Assembly (NCBI RefSeq): GCF_900167945.1
Contig: NZ_FUZA01000004.1
Span: 1 to 64,000, forward strand
Source of the DNA: Dyadobacter psychrophilus
Lineage (GTDB): Bacteria; Bacteroidota; Bacteroidia; Cytophagales; Spirosomataceae
Direction of reading: 5' to 3'
Length of the DNA stretch: 64,000 bases
Both the position numbers and the translations under genes were made by a program. Of the stretch, positions 52,226-62,826 are shown piece by piece. Under the pieces are notes generated by a model. The model saw nothing but the letters and a program-made list of their open reading frames with translations. It was not told where the DNA came from and searched no databases. Numbering within the stretch: the stretch's first letter is position 1; the number at the start of each line of letters is the position of its first letter.

Positions 52226-55200
52226 TCATTTCCCAACCTGAACCCGGATTCCTTCACTATGCGCGGTGAATTCGGGTGCGTACATGCATTGGATGGTGGT
52301 GATGCCGTTGCTGAAATTGCCTTCCTGATTGATGAAAAGTGGATATTCAAAAACGTAACTGCCTTTTTGTAATGTGCTGAAAAAGAAATTGGTGCTGGCG
52401 TCTTTCGTGCTTTCATAGTAACCCAGACCTTCCTGCCATTTGTAGCTGCTCAATACATTTACAGGTTCAAATCCGGAAGCCCGCATATCTTTCATATGCA
52501 CATATTCCATATCCCGGTCAGCGCGAAGCTCGATCCTGACTTTTACTTTGTCGCCAACGTGGAGGATATCGCCTGCATTAACGGGTGTGAGTATAGGCCC
52601 ATTATCTGTGTTTTTTTCAATAAAAAGCTTTTTTGATAGTTTAAGAGGTGTTTCGGAATAGGTTATCTGATCAAGATCTTCAAAATACTGCCAGTAAATG
52701 GCACCCCATGACGGTGCATTAGATATGCTTTTCTCACCGGTCACTTGCACTTCAATGTTACCCATCTCCGCATTCACTTTATTTCCTGCAACGGCTTTTT
52801 TGAAATAACCTGTCCCTGCTTCCGCTTTTTCCGGCTCCAATTTCGTTTTATTAAGATAAACGGACACCGTTCGATTATCTGCAATCCAGTTATTGCCGGT
52901 CATTAGCAGCGCATAGCAAGCTTCTGCGGTGGCCTTTGTGCTTTCCCAATTGTTGGTTTGCTTGTTTTTCAAAAGCCAGGTTTTCATATCATTAACGGCC
53001 GCGATGTCATTCGCAATTTCCTGAAAAGCTTCAATTAACAATGCTTGGCGCTCAATGGGAGCTTCATGCCACCACCAGCCGCGTTGGTTTGTTTTCCAAT
53101 ACATGCCCAGTTCTTCATGATTAATCGCCGTTTGTTTCAGTGATTTCAGGATCGCATTTGGCGTTATTTTATCACCGGACCTGTGCAATGCGATGGCGGT
53201 CATACCCTGCATAAATTTCGTCTGGCTGGTCCAGGTGAGTTTCGCACGTGCCATAAAATAGGCATATGCCTTTTGGGAAGCGGCTGGTATGGGCTTATCC
53301 GAAAAAAAGCTCCGCATATACAGATATTGAATGACTAATGCAGATGGTGCGTAATCTTTCAGATTAACTTTATGTCTGATCAGATCATTGTAATCATCCA
53401 TAATCCGCGCGTCGAGATAAGGGATTGATGTTTCGATTACCGCCGCGAGCTTCTCTTCCTGACTTTTCTGAATTGCTTTGGCCTTCCGCAAATGCCCGAT
53501 TCCGCTTGCTATGTACTGCGTCATGTAACGGTCGTCCGGCCCGCCTTTGAACCATGCGAAGCTGCCATCAGGGTTTTGTAACTGTTGCAATTTCTCGATG
53601 GCGCTGCTCAATTCGTTGGTCATCCGCAAAAGATCGAAAAGCAATGCAATGTTCTTTTTCTGTTGAGTTTCCGTTTTTGCTGCGAGGACCCAAGGTGTTT
53701 CTTCCAGAAGCAGCGATTTCAGCTCGGGATTTTTTTGAAGATTGCTTAACAAGGCCGTTGTGTCACTTTTACGCCAGGTATCGAACACTCCGGCTATCCT
53801 GGACGAGGTAGCAACAATGTTGGCAGCCATGGAATTGGCATAGTAACGGTTCCAGGTTTGTTCTGCGCAGTCGTGAGGATATTCCATTAAATAAGGCAGT
53901 GCCTGGACCGCATACCAGGCCGGATTGCTGGTGTATTCTACGGTTAGCGACTGATTTGTAAGGGTTTTAGCATTAGCAGAATTGATCAGCTTTTCCATTT
54001 TGAACTGCTTACTCCCCGTTCCGCGCAGGGTTAAAGGCAAAGTTTCAGTAACCAAAAGCCGGTTGGATAGCACAGGTAAAGTATTTTCTTCGCCGTCGGA
54101 AAGGTTGTCCGTCGTGGCAACTATCCGCCAGGTGACTGCTTTTGAATGGTTTTTTGGAATGTTAAGTGCAAACTGCGCCACTGTACTTTGCCCGGCAGCC
54201 ACATGAAAGTCCTGTTCAATTTTAGCATTGCCAAATAGTGCATCAATCGGCTCGTTGCTTTCAGAGTCAAACATTTGCAATGACACTTTGCCGGCTAATG
54301 CGCGATCAGACACATTAACAACTTTCGTAGCGAATGAAATCTTGTCTCCTTCGCGCAGAAATCTTGGCGGATTGGGTTGCACCATGAGCTCCTTTTGCGT
54401 GACAATTTCCTTACTGCTATAACCCATTGCGAGCTCTTTGGTGTGTGCCAATGCCTGAAATTTCCAGCGTGTCAATGCTTCGGGCATCGTGAATGAGAAG
54501 GTTATAGCACCTTCTTTATCCGTTTTCAGATCCGGCAGAAAGAAGGCAGTTTCATTGAAGTTCTTTCTTGGGGATGGTACCCCCTGATCCTTTCCTTTTT
54601 GAGGTCCGGGTTTAGTTTGAACGCCGTAACCAACCATCACTACTTCATTTAATGCAGCAGCATCCTGCCCTATACCAGTCTGCTGAGCAACCACCGATTC
54701 CTTTATTTCTTCGGAGGGCGGCCCGCTCTTTTTTACACCTACGCTCATAGACATCACCCGACTCCGCGCATTACGCCCACCCCTTCCTGGCATACGTTCC
54801 AGAAATTGAACTCCCACTGCATTTGTAGAAATCAGCTCGTCATATTGCTTCTCAAAACTCTTGTAAGGAGCATAGGCCAAATTGAAAGCCAGTGCCTCTT
54901 TTTGCATAAAGCTGATCCCGTTTTCCCACCTGGAAACCCCGTTTGCAATAGGCCAATGTGCTGGCTTCGACCATTGATGCGGATAAAACTGGTCGAGCGA
55001 TGCATCGTACAGGCTGGCGAGCATTTCAGCAGCCACTTTGTCTTTTTTATAACCCGAAATCCTCACCGTCCATTTTTCTGCACTTCCAGGCAGCGTTTTG
55101 TCCCGGAATGTCTGATATTCAATTTTCAGTTCCTTATTTGTCCACGGAACATTTACAAAATCCTGATATTGATGCACACGATTGTGTTTTACAAATATAT

Positions 55201-58200
55201 AATCAACCCCAAATCCGCCTCTGTCTGCTTCGGAAGCCGTAATGTCGAATGTCCGCTTTTCAGCATTTAACTTATAAAATGTAAAATTGTCCGGCTTCGA
55301 TTTTTTGCCTGAACTGCTAATAATGAATGCATTGTCGGCGGAGGTTGCGAACTTTATCGTCGTCCTTTCTCCCGGCTCAATGGTCGCGCTACCTTGTGCG
55401 CTGATGTATTGTGGGTAGGGGAGATTATTGCGCTTATCATCAATCATTTCAATGTATTGGACGTCTTTAATTTCCGCATTGCTGCTGTCTGTCGCGGTGA
55501 TCTCGATTTTATAGTAACCGGCGCCGAAATTTGTTTTGTCTAATGAAAATGGCTCATCCTCTTTTAGTTGAGCGGTTTTTTCAAACACTACATTTTGCTC
55601 CCGCCAGTTTTCTTTCTCAGTTTCTTTATCATACTCATCATTAGGAAATGCCTTGACAAATTCGGCCTTCGTCATAACGAACAGATCCGGGCGCTGCCAG
55701 TAGCGCGGTTTGATCAGCCTATTTTCAGGAGAAAGATGCGTAATTTTTACGGTTACCGGAGATGAAACAAATTGCCCATTCATATTTTCAGTGCGGATTT
55801 TGAAGTTTGCAAGACTGTCAACCGAGGCGCTTTCGGCAATGTCCGCTTTCAGCAAAATAGACTTGTATCCCACGGAAACCGCTGTTTGTGCGCTTCTCGT
55901 TTCTCCGTTAATGTCGGTCACATCAGCATATATCCTGTAATCAAACACCGGATCGCGCTTTTTGTCCGTTTTTAAATTGGGAATCGCTTCAAACTGAATA
56001 TTAAATTTTCCGGAAGCGTCGGTGACGGTTTCACCATGCGCGATTTCCTGTGGCTCGGCAGTGGGGAAATAGCGGGATCTGTAAAGCCATGGATATAAAA
56101 ACCGCTCGCTCCGTACGACCCTGTAAACCACTTTTGCGCCGTCGATCTGATTTCCGGCATAAGCAGTCCCTGTTCCGTTTACTTTAATGGTATCCCCCAG
56201 CTTGTAGGAATTGCGCAATGTGTCAAACTGAACCGCAAACCGTGGTCGCTTGTATTCTTCAACGTGAAATGTTGCGATGTGATCATCATCGGCCACGATT
56301 GAAAACTCTCCATTGAGCGAGCCGGTAGGAAGCACAAATGAGCCGGAAAAGCTGCCGTATTCATTGACCGTTTTCGTGGTTTTTCCGACCACCTCATCAT
56401 TCGTATTTTGAAGTTCAATCTCAATTTTCTCCGCCTGATCTTGCAGGATTTTTTCTCCTTTGGCCGCAATGCCCTTATAATAAACAGTTTGTCCCGGTCT
56501 GTATAAGCTGCGATCTGTAAAAAGATAGATCATGGACGCGTCTTGATCCGGCTCCGTGTCGTCGTAAACGTTGTAGTAAGTGCGCGTTTCCTGCTGAATA
56601 AACAACTGATCGTTCCCATGCGTGATTTCCAGCATCTGGCTCTGTGATTGCAGTTCCTTAGCGCTAATTTTTTCTTTGAAATAGCCATTTTTGTCAGCTA
56701 CATATGACGATTCTCTTTTTTTGATGTAACTCCTTGATTGATAGTCGTATTTTGTATTCAGAAAAGTAACATTAGCGCCCACCAGGGGCTGTCCGGTGTC
56801 ACGGTTCAGTATAAAAAAATCTTCCCCTCGCTGAACGTAACCAATGTTGCTTACATACAGCAGCTTAACACCAACAACCGACTTGCTTTCGGCGAGTGCT
56901 GCGTCAGGGCTGACAAATAATACGTATTCGCCAGCGGGAAGTGCATCTACCTTAATTTCTACCGAATGCTGCTGAAAATCCTTTGTATCAGGCAGCTTTT
57001 GCTCCCAGGATCGCAGGGCGGAAGAGTTATGGAGCATTTTAAAAGTCTCCTGAATGTTATTTTTCTCAAAGCTTTTTTTGATCTCGTCTGTGGCTTTGAC
57101 GATTTTCAGAAAGAGTGAATTGAGATTTCTGCTTTCCACAAACACAAGAAAAGGCTTGTCGGGAATGTTGACCTGCTCGGTTGTAAACTGTAATTCTTTT
57201 CTTTTTATGCTGTTAAGCAGATTATAAGCATTGATCCCACCCTCTGTCTCTGGGTTTTCTTTGATGACTTTTTCACATATCGCGGCGGCCTTCACTCTTT
57301 CAAAACGGTTCGTCGTATCGCTATCCGCTTTGAAAAAACTTCCTTTTTGTTCATGATAAAAAGCTCTCATATACCAGGCCTGCGCGGCTGCGGGCGTTTG
57401 CTGATACTGATCCGCCAAATGGCTCAGGGACATATAGTAAAGCGTGTCCGTGTCGGGGTGCACGGATTTTTGACGGACAAACTGAAGCCGTTGTAAATCA
57501 ATGTCGATAACCGCGTCGGGTTGCGGATCATTAAGATGGAATGCAATCAGTTTTTGATATAATTGAAGGGCAAAAAATTCCAGAGACGAGCTGTCGTTTG
57601 TTTCGAATTTCCGATGGACGAAATCGGCGGCAGGATCAAATGCGGAGGCTTTGTCGATTTCAAACTTGTAGGAAGGCTTTTTTATGTCGCGCTCGTCCGA
57701 AGCAAAATACTGCAAAGCCTTTTGCGTAAGCAGGTCATACAATGTCGGTCGCAACTTTCTTGTGTTCCCTTTGCTTATAATCGCGTCAAATGCGTCTAGT
57801 TTTGTTTGTTTGAGAAGTGCTTCATCGGCAATGGACGAAAGGTAAAGCGAGGAGATTTTATGATGAAAATCTTCCGTTGACCAGGTGCTCACGTCGTCTT
57901 TTTTGAAATTTATTGTTGCTGTTCGTTGATAGGCCTGCCAGCGGATTTCCTGAAAATAGCTGTAATAAGCGGATGCCAGCAAATTTGTAAGAATGGATTT
58001 TGGTGCGCCATTGCTCTCCGAAACCTCTTTTTCCAGTTCTTTAATAGCCGCCACCTGCTGGTCTTCCCTTGTCTCCGCCTGCAAGTTGACCATGTAAACC
58101 GCAGCTTTGATGACCTGTGCTTCCTGATTTTCTTTTTTGGCTAAATCATAAATTTTCCTGACCTCTTCCAGTGCGGATTTAGGCAGTTTTTTCTGCTGAT

Positions 58201-58324
58201 GCCCTTCGACAATTTTCCATTGTGCCTCGTAATTTTTGATCTTGTTTTGTCCGTGCGTGTACATAGGGAGATAAAATAGTAACAGCGTGATGATATAGTG
58301 GAGGCAATGGCGGGTTGTCGTCAT
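52226..58324 (-). CDS. alpha-2-macroglobulin-family protein with thioester motif and internal TonB-box-like motif
   Basis: The protein is 2032 residues from the ATG at 58324 (the reading frame is open upstream to 58426). It has a signal peptide (CLHYIITLLLFYLPMYTHGQ) but no lipobox. Residues about 30-430 are helical and unassigned, and MG domains follow (SLYRPGQTVYYKG near 600). The bait-like, variable region near 1185-1255 includes LNEVVMVGYG (1225-1234), the form seen in SusC TonB boxes. Then come the A2M core (FFLPDLKTDKEGAITFSFTMP), the thioester motif C1486-A-E-Q1489, the alpha-toroid, and a C-terminal receptor-like domain. Such proteins trap attacking proteases in the periplasm. No penicillin-binding partner gene is adjacent. 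Confidence 0.88.
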   Translation of the reverse strand: MTTTRHCLHYIITLLLFYLPMYTHGQNKIKNYEAQWKIVEGHQQKKLPKSALEEVRKIYDLAKKENQEAQVIKAAVYMVNLQAETREDQQVAAIKELEKEVSESNGAPKSILTNLLASAYYSYFQEIRWQAYQRTATINFKKDDVSTWSTEDFHHKISSLYLSSIADEALLKQTKLDAFDAIISKGNTRKLRPTLYDLLTQKALQYFASDERDIKKPSYKFEIDKASAFDPAADFVHRKFETNDSSSLEFFALQLYQKLIAFHLNDPQPDAVIDIDLQRLQFVRQKSVHPDTDTLYYMSLSHLADQYQQTPAAAQAWYMRAFYHEQKGSFFKADSDTTNRFERVKAAAICEKVIKENPETEGGINAYNLLNSIKRKELQFTTEQVNIPDKPFLVFVESRNLNSLFLKIVKATDEIKKSFEKNNIQETFKMLHNSSALRSWEQKLPDTKDFQQHSVEIKVDALPAGEYVLFVSPDAALAESKSVVGVKLLYVSNIGYVQRGEDFFILNRDTGQPLVGANVTFLNTKYDYQSRSYIKKRESSYVADKNGYFKEKISAKELQSQSQMLEITHGNDQLFIQQETRTYYNVYDDTEPDQDASMIYLFTDRSLYRPGQTVYYKGIAAKGEKILQDQAEKIEIELQNTNDEVVGKTTKTVNEYGSFSGSFVLPTGSLNGEFSIVADDDHIATFHVEEYKRPRFAVQFDTLRNSYKLGDTIKVNGTGTAYAGNQIDGAKVVYRVVRSERFLYPWLYRSRYFPTAEPQEIAHGETVTDASGKFNIQFEAIPNLKTDKKRDPVFDYRIYADVTDINGETRSAQTAVSVGYKSILLKADIAESASVDSLANFKIRTENMNGQFVSSPVTVKITHLSPENRLIKPRYWQRPDLFVMTKAEFVKAFPNDEYDKETEKENWREQNVVFEKTAQLKEDEPFSLDKTNFGAGYYKIEITATDSSNAEIKDVQYIEMIDDKRNNLPYPQYISAQGSATIEPGERTTIKFATSADNAFIISSSGKKSKPDNFTFYKLNAEKRTFDITASEADRGGFGVDYIFVKHNRVHQYQDFVNVPWTNKELKIEYQTFRDKTLPGSAEKWTVRISGYKKDKVAAEMLASLYDASLDQFYPHQWSKPAHWPIANGVSRWENGISFMQKEALAFNLAYAPYKSFEKQYDELISTNAVGVQFLERMPGRGGRNARSRVMSMSVGVKKSGPPSEEIKESVVAQQTGIGQDAAALNEVVMVGYGVQTKPGPQKGKDQGVPSPRKNFNETAFFLPDLKTDKEGAITFSFTMPEALTRWKFQALAHTKELAMGYSSKEIVTQKELMVQPNPPRFLREGDKISFATKVVNVSDRALAGKVSLQMFDSESNEPIDALFGNAKIEQDFHVAAGQSTVAQFALNIPKNHSKAVTWRIVATTDNLSDGEENTLPVLSNRLLVTETLPLTLRGTGSKQFKMEKLINSANAKTLTNQSLTVEYTSNPAWYAVQALPYLMEYPHDCAEQTWNRYYANSMAANIVATSSRIAGVFDTWRKSDTTALLSNLQKNPELKSLLLEETPWVLAAKTETQQKKNIALLFDLLRMTNELSSAIEKLQQLQNPDGSFAWFKGGPDDRYMTQYIASGIGHLRKAKAIQKSQEEKLAAVIETSIPYLDARIMDDYNDLIRHKVNLKDYAPSALVIQYLYMRSFFSDKPIPAASQKAYAYFMARAKLTWTSQTKFMQGMTAIALHRSGDKITPNAILKSLKQTAINHEELGMYWKTNQRGWWWHEAPIERQALLIEAFQEIANDIAAVNDMKTWLLKNKQTNNWESTKATAEACYALLMTGNNWIADNRTVSVYLNKTKLEPEKAEAGTGYFKKAVAGNKVNAEMGNIEVQVTGEKSISNAPSWGAIYWQYFEDLDQITYSETPLKLSKKLFIEKNTDNGPILTPVNAGDILHVGDKVKVRIELRADRDMEYVHMKDMRASGFEPVNVLSSYKWQEGLGYYESTKDASTNFFFSTLQKGSYVFEYPLFINQEGNFSNGITTIQCMYAPEFTAHSEGIRVQVGK

Positions 58325-58595
58325 ATTGTTTGTCGGACGAATTGAAATTTCGTGAAAATCAGCATTTTGGGCTGCTATAATACTTTTGCTAAATATAATG
58401 GAAAGCCAAAATGTTTTTGAAACCATTTACCCGGCGGCGGTTTAATGCACCGAACTTCATTGGAATTTAATATTCAACAGAAGTAAAAAGCGAACCGATT
58501 GCCGCTTTGTACAATATGAAGTATCTTTAATAACGCTTTTGAAGGAATATAATTTATTAATATTCGAATTGAACGAAATTTATTTTAATTGATCT

Positions 58596-59663
58596 ATGCG
58601 TACAATAATGCTGGTTGGAGGGATAATCATTGTGCTTGTGCTGGGGAAGCTGTTCGTTTTCTCCAAGCCGGGAAAAGATAAGCCCTCGGAAGTGAAAGGC
58701 AGTGGAAGTAAAGGAGGTTCCGCAGGCAGCGCGGCAGTGCCTGTAAATGTATACATCGTAAAAAGAGAGTCCATTGAAAACCAGATATTTGCTTCCGGTA
58801 CGGTCATTCCCAATGAGGAAGTGAATGTCATGGCTGAGGCATCGGGTAGGTTGATCAAATTAAACATTAAGGAAGGTGCATCCATTGAAAAAGGCCAGCT
58901 TATCGGGAAAATCAATGATCGCGAGCTGCAAGCACAGTTGCAAAAAGTAACTTATAATCAGGAGCTTAATAAAAAAATTGAGGCACGTCAAAAAAAGCTT
59001 TTGAATGTGGAAGCGATCAACCTTGAGGAATATGATGTGACTTCGAACAATATCAGGATTTTGGAGGCTGAGAAAGAGGTTCTGCAAGCACAGCTGGAAA
59101 AAACGGAGATCCGGGCACCATTCAGCGGGCGGATAGGATTGAAATACATAAGCGAAGGTGCATATCTGGCGCCGGGTACGCCCATCGTAACGATCGTGCA
59201 AAGCAATCCGGTGAAGGTTGATTTCACTGTTCCGGAAAAATACGCGCCTAATATCAGGGTGGGCAATGTTGTGAAATTCAATCTTGACGGTGATCCATCG
59301 ACTTACAATGCTAAAATTCTTGCGATAGATCCGAAAGTGGAGGAAAGTCTGCGGACGCTGAAAGTGCGGGCCATAGCGCCCAATCCATCCGGGCGATTTG
59401 TACCGGGCATGTTTGTTAAGATCCTTGCGGATCTGGATGCCAATAAATCGGCTATGATGATTCCAACTGAGGCGATAGTCCCTGTTTTGAAAGGGAAAAA
59501 AGTGTTCGTGGTAAAAAACGGCAAAGCACAGGAAGCAATGGTCGTGACGGGATTGCGGACAGATAAGAAAATTCAGGTAATTGAAGGTTTGCAGCCGGGC
59601 GATTCGCTTATTACATCTGGAATCATTGCTATTAAGCCTAATACGCCTGTACGTGTGAATTGA
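58596..59663 (+). CDS. RND efflux periplasmic adaptor (HlyD/AcrA family)
   Basis: The 355-residue protein has an N-terminal anchor (IMLVGGIIIVLVLGKLFVF). The lipoyl halves are GTVIPNEEVNVMAEASGRLIKLNIKEGA and EIRAPFSGRIGLKYISEGAYLAPG. A helical hairpin (about 110-165) and beta-barrel/membrane-proximal domains follow (VDFTVPEKYAPNIRVGNVV, GLQPGDSLITSGI). It bridges the pump to an outer-membrane TolC-like channel, for which no gene is in the window. It is co-transcribed with the pump 54 bases downstream. Confidence 0.92.
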   Translation: MRTIMLVGGIIIVLVLGKLFVFSKPGKDKPSEVKGSGSKGGSAGSAAVPVNVYIVKRESIENQIFASGTVIPNEEVNVMAEASGRLIKLNIKEGASIEKGQLIGKINDRELQAQLQKVTYNQELNKKIEARQKKLLNVEAINLEEYDVTSNNIRILEAEKEVLQAQLEKTEIRAPFSGRIGLKYISEGAYLAPGTPIVTIVQSNPVKVDFTVPEKYAPNIRVGNVVKFNLDGDPSTYNAKILAIDPKVEESLRTLKVRAIAPNPSGRFVPGMFVKILADLDANKSAMMIPTEAIVPVLKGKKVFVVKNGKAQEAMVVTGLRTDKKIQVIEGLQPGDSLITSGIIAIKPNTPVRVN

Positions 59664-59717
59664 GGAAGGAATCGTGAACATGTCAAAAAGAATGTCTGCC
59701 GACATTAATCTCCAATT

Positions 59718-62700
59718 ATGAGTATATCAACACTCTCTATCAAGCGGCCGGTTCTGGCGATCGTCATGAACCTGCTGATCATATTGTTCGGATTTCTGGG
59801 TTACAAGTTTCTGGGAATGAGAGAATTCCCGTCCATTGACCCGCCGGTGGTTTCAATTCGGACGAGCTATACCGGGGCCAATGCGGACATTATTGAATCA
59901 CAGATCACAGAACCGCTTGAAAAACAGCTTAATAGTATTGAAGGGATCAAATCGATCAACTCTACGAGCAGCCAGGGAACGAGCCAGATAACGGTTGAAT
60001 TTGACATTGGTGTGGATATGGAGCGCGCCGCTAACGACGTGCGGGATAAGGTTGGCTCGGCGTCACGGACATTGCCATTGGATATTGATGGGCCACCCGT
60101 TGTTGCGAAGGCGGATGCCAACTCGGAACCGATCATTGTGCTTACGTTCAAGAGCGATACAAGATCGCATTTGGAAGTGAGTGATTATGCGGAGAATGTG
60201 ATCGCCCAACGGTTGCAGACCATCGAAGGCGTGAGTGAGATACGGATTTTTGGGCAAAAAAAATATGCAATGCGTATCTGGATGGACCCCATCAAAATGG
60301 CGTCTCTTGGCATTACTACGCAAGATGTGAAAATCGCCCTGGATAAGGAGAATGTTGAATTGCCAAGCGGAAAACTTGCGGGGGACAATACCGAGCTTAC
60401 AGTAAAAACGATTGGAAGATTCAGGACGGAAGAGGATTTTAATGAGTTGATTATTAAAAATTCACCGACACAAACCGTTCATTTGAAAGACATTGGCTAC
60501 GCTGCTTTGGGGCCGGAAAATGAAGAAACGGTGCTTAGGCTGGATAATGTTCCGATGATTGGTTTGGCGATTTCGCCGATGCCGGGAGCTAATTATCTCA
60601 ACATTGCAGAGGAGGTCAATAAGCGCATGGCGGACATTAAAAGAGAGCTTCCAAAAGATTATCAGCTTGATACACTGATTGATAACACCATATTTGTGGA
60701 GCGCTCCATTGAGGAAGTGGGTGAAACGCTGCTTATCGCCATCGTGCTGGTTGTGATCATTATTTATTTGTTTTTCCGCGACTGGCTCATTGCTTTCCGG
60801 CCGCTCATTGACATTCCGGTGTCCCTGATCGGGACGTTTTTTGTGATGTACATTATGGGTTTTTCGATTAATGTGCTCACGCTGCTGGCCATTGTTCTGG
60901 CAACCGGACTTGTAGTGGATGACGGGATTGTCGTCACGGAGAACATTTTTAAGAAAATAGAGCAGGGGATGGGGCCTATTGAGGCTGCTATCAAAGGAGC
61001 TAACGAGATCATTTTCGCTGTTTTGTCTACATCGATCACATTGGCTTCGGTTTTCCTTCCTGTTATTTTTATGGAAGGCTTTGTCGGAAAGCTCTTCCGG
61101 GAATTTGGGATTGTGATCTCCGCAGCCGTCTTGATCTCTGCTTTTGTATCGTTGACGCTCACACCGATGCTGAATGCTTACCTGGTTCGTAAAACGCACA
61201 AAAAAAGCTGGTTTTACGAAAAGACAGAGCCGTTTTTTGAAAGTATCACAAATAATTACGGCAACGCTCTGGCCAAATTCCTTAAAATGCGCTGGGTTGC
61301 AGTTCCAATTGTAGCCGTGACAGTGGCAATGATCTGGTTTTTTGGGAAAGGCCTGCAATCCGAACTCGCGCCGCTGGATGACCGCAACTGGTTCAGGATC
61401 AATATGACAGCGCCGGAAGGTTCGTCATTTGAATTTACAGATCGTTATGTGCAGGAAGTAGGGCAAATGCTAATGGATTCCATGCCGGGCAAAAAAGGAC
61501 TAATGCTCATTACATCTCCCGGAAATTCCGGCCTCGGCGCGGCAAACACGGGAAGTGGCAGGATTGCATTAGTGGATAAAAAAGATCGTAAGGAATCGCA
61601 GCAGGAAATTGCAGATTATATCAACCAAAAATTGAAATTAATGCCGGATGCGAAGTCATTCGTCGTGCAGCAGCAGACTATTTCCGTGGATTCCCGCGGC
61701 GGGCTGCCAATCCAGTATGTGATCCAGGCGCCGGATTTCGAGAAACTTCGTGATTATGTTCCCAAATTCATGGAGGAAGCTTCCAATGACCCGACATTCG
61801 CCATTACGGATGTCAATCTGAAATTCAGCAAGCCCGAAATCCAGATTGCGATCGAACGTGAAAAAGCCAAGTCGCTGGGTGTGACAGTTCAGGATGTTGC
61901 CCAAACTATGCAGCTTGCATTCGCGGGTCAGCGTTTTGGCTATTTTACCATGAATGGCCGCCAATATCAGGTGATCGGGCAATATGATCGCGCGAACCGT
62001 GATGAGCCTCTGGATTTGAAAAGTATGTTTGTGAAAACCGGTAACGGGAGTTTGGTCCAGCTGGATAACATTGTCAAAGCTGAGGAGGAAAGCAGTCCCC
62101 CACAACTTTTCCATTATAACCGATACATGAGTGCGACGGTGCAGGCAGCGTTAGCACCTGGCAAAACAATCGGCGACGGCATCGCTGCTATGGACAGGAT
62201 CCGGGATAAGTTGAAAGATGAATCCATTCAGACATCATTAAGCGGGTCTTCCCGGGATTATGCAGAAAGCTCTTCGAACACGATGTTCTCCTTTTTCCTG
62301 GCGTTGGTATTGATCTACTTCATCCTCGCAGCACAGTTTGAAAGCTTTGTCGATCCGTTCATTATTATGTTTACCGTGCCGTTGGCTATTGGTGGGGCGG
62401 TTTTCTCACTCTGGTATTTTGATCAGACACTGAATATTTTCAGTCAGATCGGGATGATTATGCTGATCGGTTTGGTAACCAAAAATGGTATCCTGATTGT
62501 TGAATTTGCCAACCAATTACGAGAGAAGGGCTTAGGCATTCAGGAAGCTGTTCTTGAAGCAGCAACATTGCGTTTCAGGCCAATCCTGATGACAAGTCTT
62601 GCAACAATTCTGGGTGCATTACCGATTGCTATGGCGTTGGGTTCTGCCGGCAAGAGCCGGATGTCGATGGGAATTGTGATTATGGGCGGACTACTCTTCT

Positions 62701-62825
62701 CGCTGGTCCTCACATTGTATGTAATCCCCGCCATTTATACATTCTTCTCAAGACCAAAGAATTTCGAGAAAATGAAAATGATTGAACAAGTTGCCCGCGA
62801 AAGTGAAATAGTTGACCCGGTCTGA
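59718..62825 (+). CDS. RND multidrug efflux permease (HAE1, AcrB-like)
   Basis: The 1035-residue pump has 12 TM segments and two large periplasmic loops. It starts STLSIKRPVLAIVMNLLIIL, continues FREFPSIDPPVV-like MREFPSIDPPVVSIRTSYTGA, then the TM4 proton relay ATGLVVDDGIVVTENI with paired Asp, FLPVIFMEGFVGKLF, VTKNGILIVEFANQLRE, and ends near YVIPAIYTFFSRPK. The family exports drugs, solvents or bile acids; the substrate is unassigned. Its stop is one base from the convergent desaturase stop. Confidence 0.94.
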   Translation: MSISTLSIKRPVLAIVMNLLIILFGFLGYKFLGMREFPSIDPPVVSIRTSYTGANADIIESQITEPLEKQLNSIEGIKSINSTSSQGTSQITVEFDIGVDMERAANDVRDKVGSASRTLPLDIDGPPVVAKADANSEPIIVLTFKSDTRSHLEVSDYAENVIAQRLQTIEGVSEIRIFGQKKYAMRIWMDPIKMASLGITTQDVKIALDKENVELPSGKLAGDNTELTVKTIGRFRTEEDFNELIIKNSPTQTVHLKDIGYAALGPENEETVLRLDNVPMIGLAISPMPGANYLNIAEEVNKRMADIKRELPKDYQLDTLIDNTIFVERSIEEVGETLLIAIVLVVIIIYLFFRDWLIAFRPLIDIPVSLIGTFFVMYIMGFSINVLTLLAIVLATGLVVDDGIVVTENIFKKIEQGMGPIEAAIKGANEIIFAVLSTSITLASVFLPVIFMEGFVGKLFREFGIVISAAVLISAFVSLTLTPMLNAYLVRKTHKKSWFYEKTEPFFESITNNYGNALAKFLKMRWVAVPIVAVTVAMIWFFGKGLQSELAPLDDRNWFRINMTAPEGSSFEFTDRYVQEVGQMLMDSMPGKKGLMLITSPGNSGLGAANTGSGRIALVDKKDRKESQQEIADYINQKLKLMPDAKSFVVQQQTISVDSRGGLPIQYVIQAPDFEKLRDYVPKFMEEASNDPTFAITDVNLKFSKPEIQIAIEREKAKSLGVTVQDVAQTMQLAFAGQRFGYFTMNGRQYQVIGQYDRANRDEPLDLKSMFVKTGNGSLVQLDNIVKAEEESSPPQLFHYNRYMSATVQAALAPGKTIGDGIAAMDRIRDKLKDESIQTSLSGSSRDYAESSSNTMFSFFLALVLIYFILAAQFESFVDPFIIMFTVPLAIGGAVFSLWYFDQTLNIFSQIGMIMLIGLVTKNGILIVEFANQLREKGLGIQEAVLEAATLRFRPILMTSLATILGALPIAMALGSAGKSRMSMGIVIMGGLLFSLVLTLYVIPAIYTFFSRPKNFEKMKMIEQVARESEIVDPV

Positions 62826-62826
62826 A

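Noticed and set aside
60462..61358. 298-codon antisense frame inside the RND pump gene
   Set aside because: It lies wholly within a gene with perfect family motifs and reads as a His/Arg/Asn-rich shadow.
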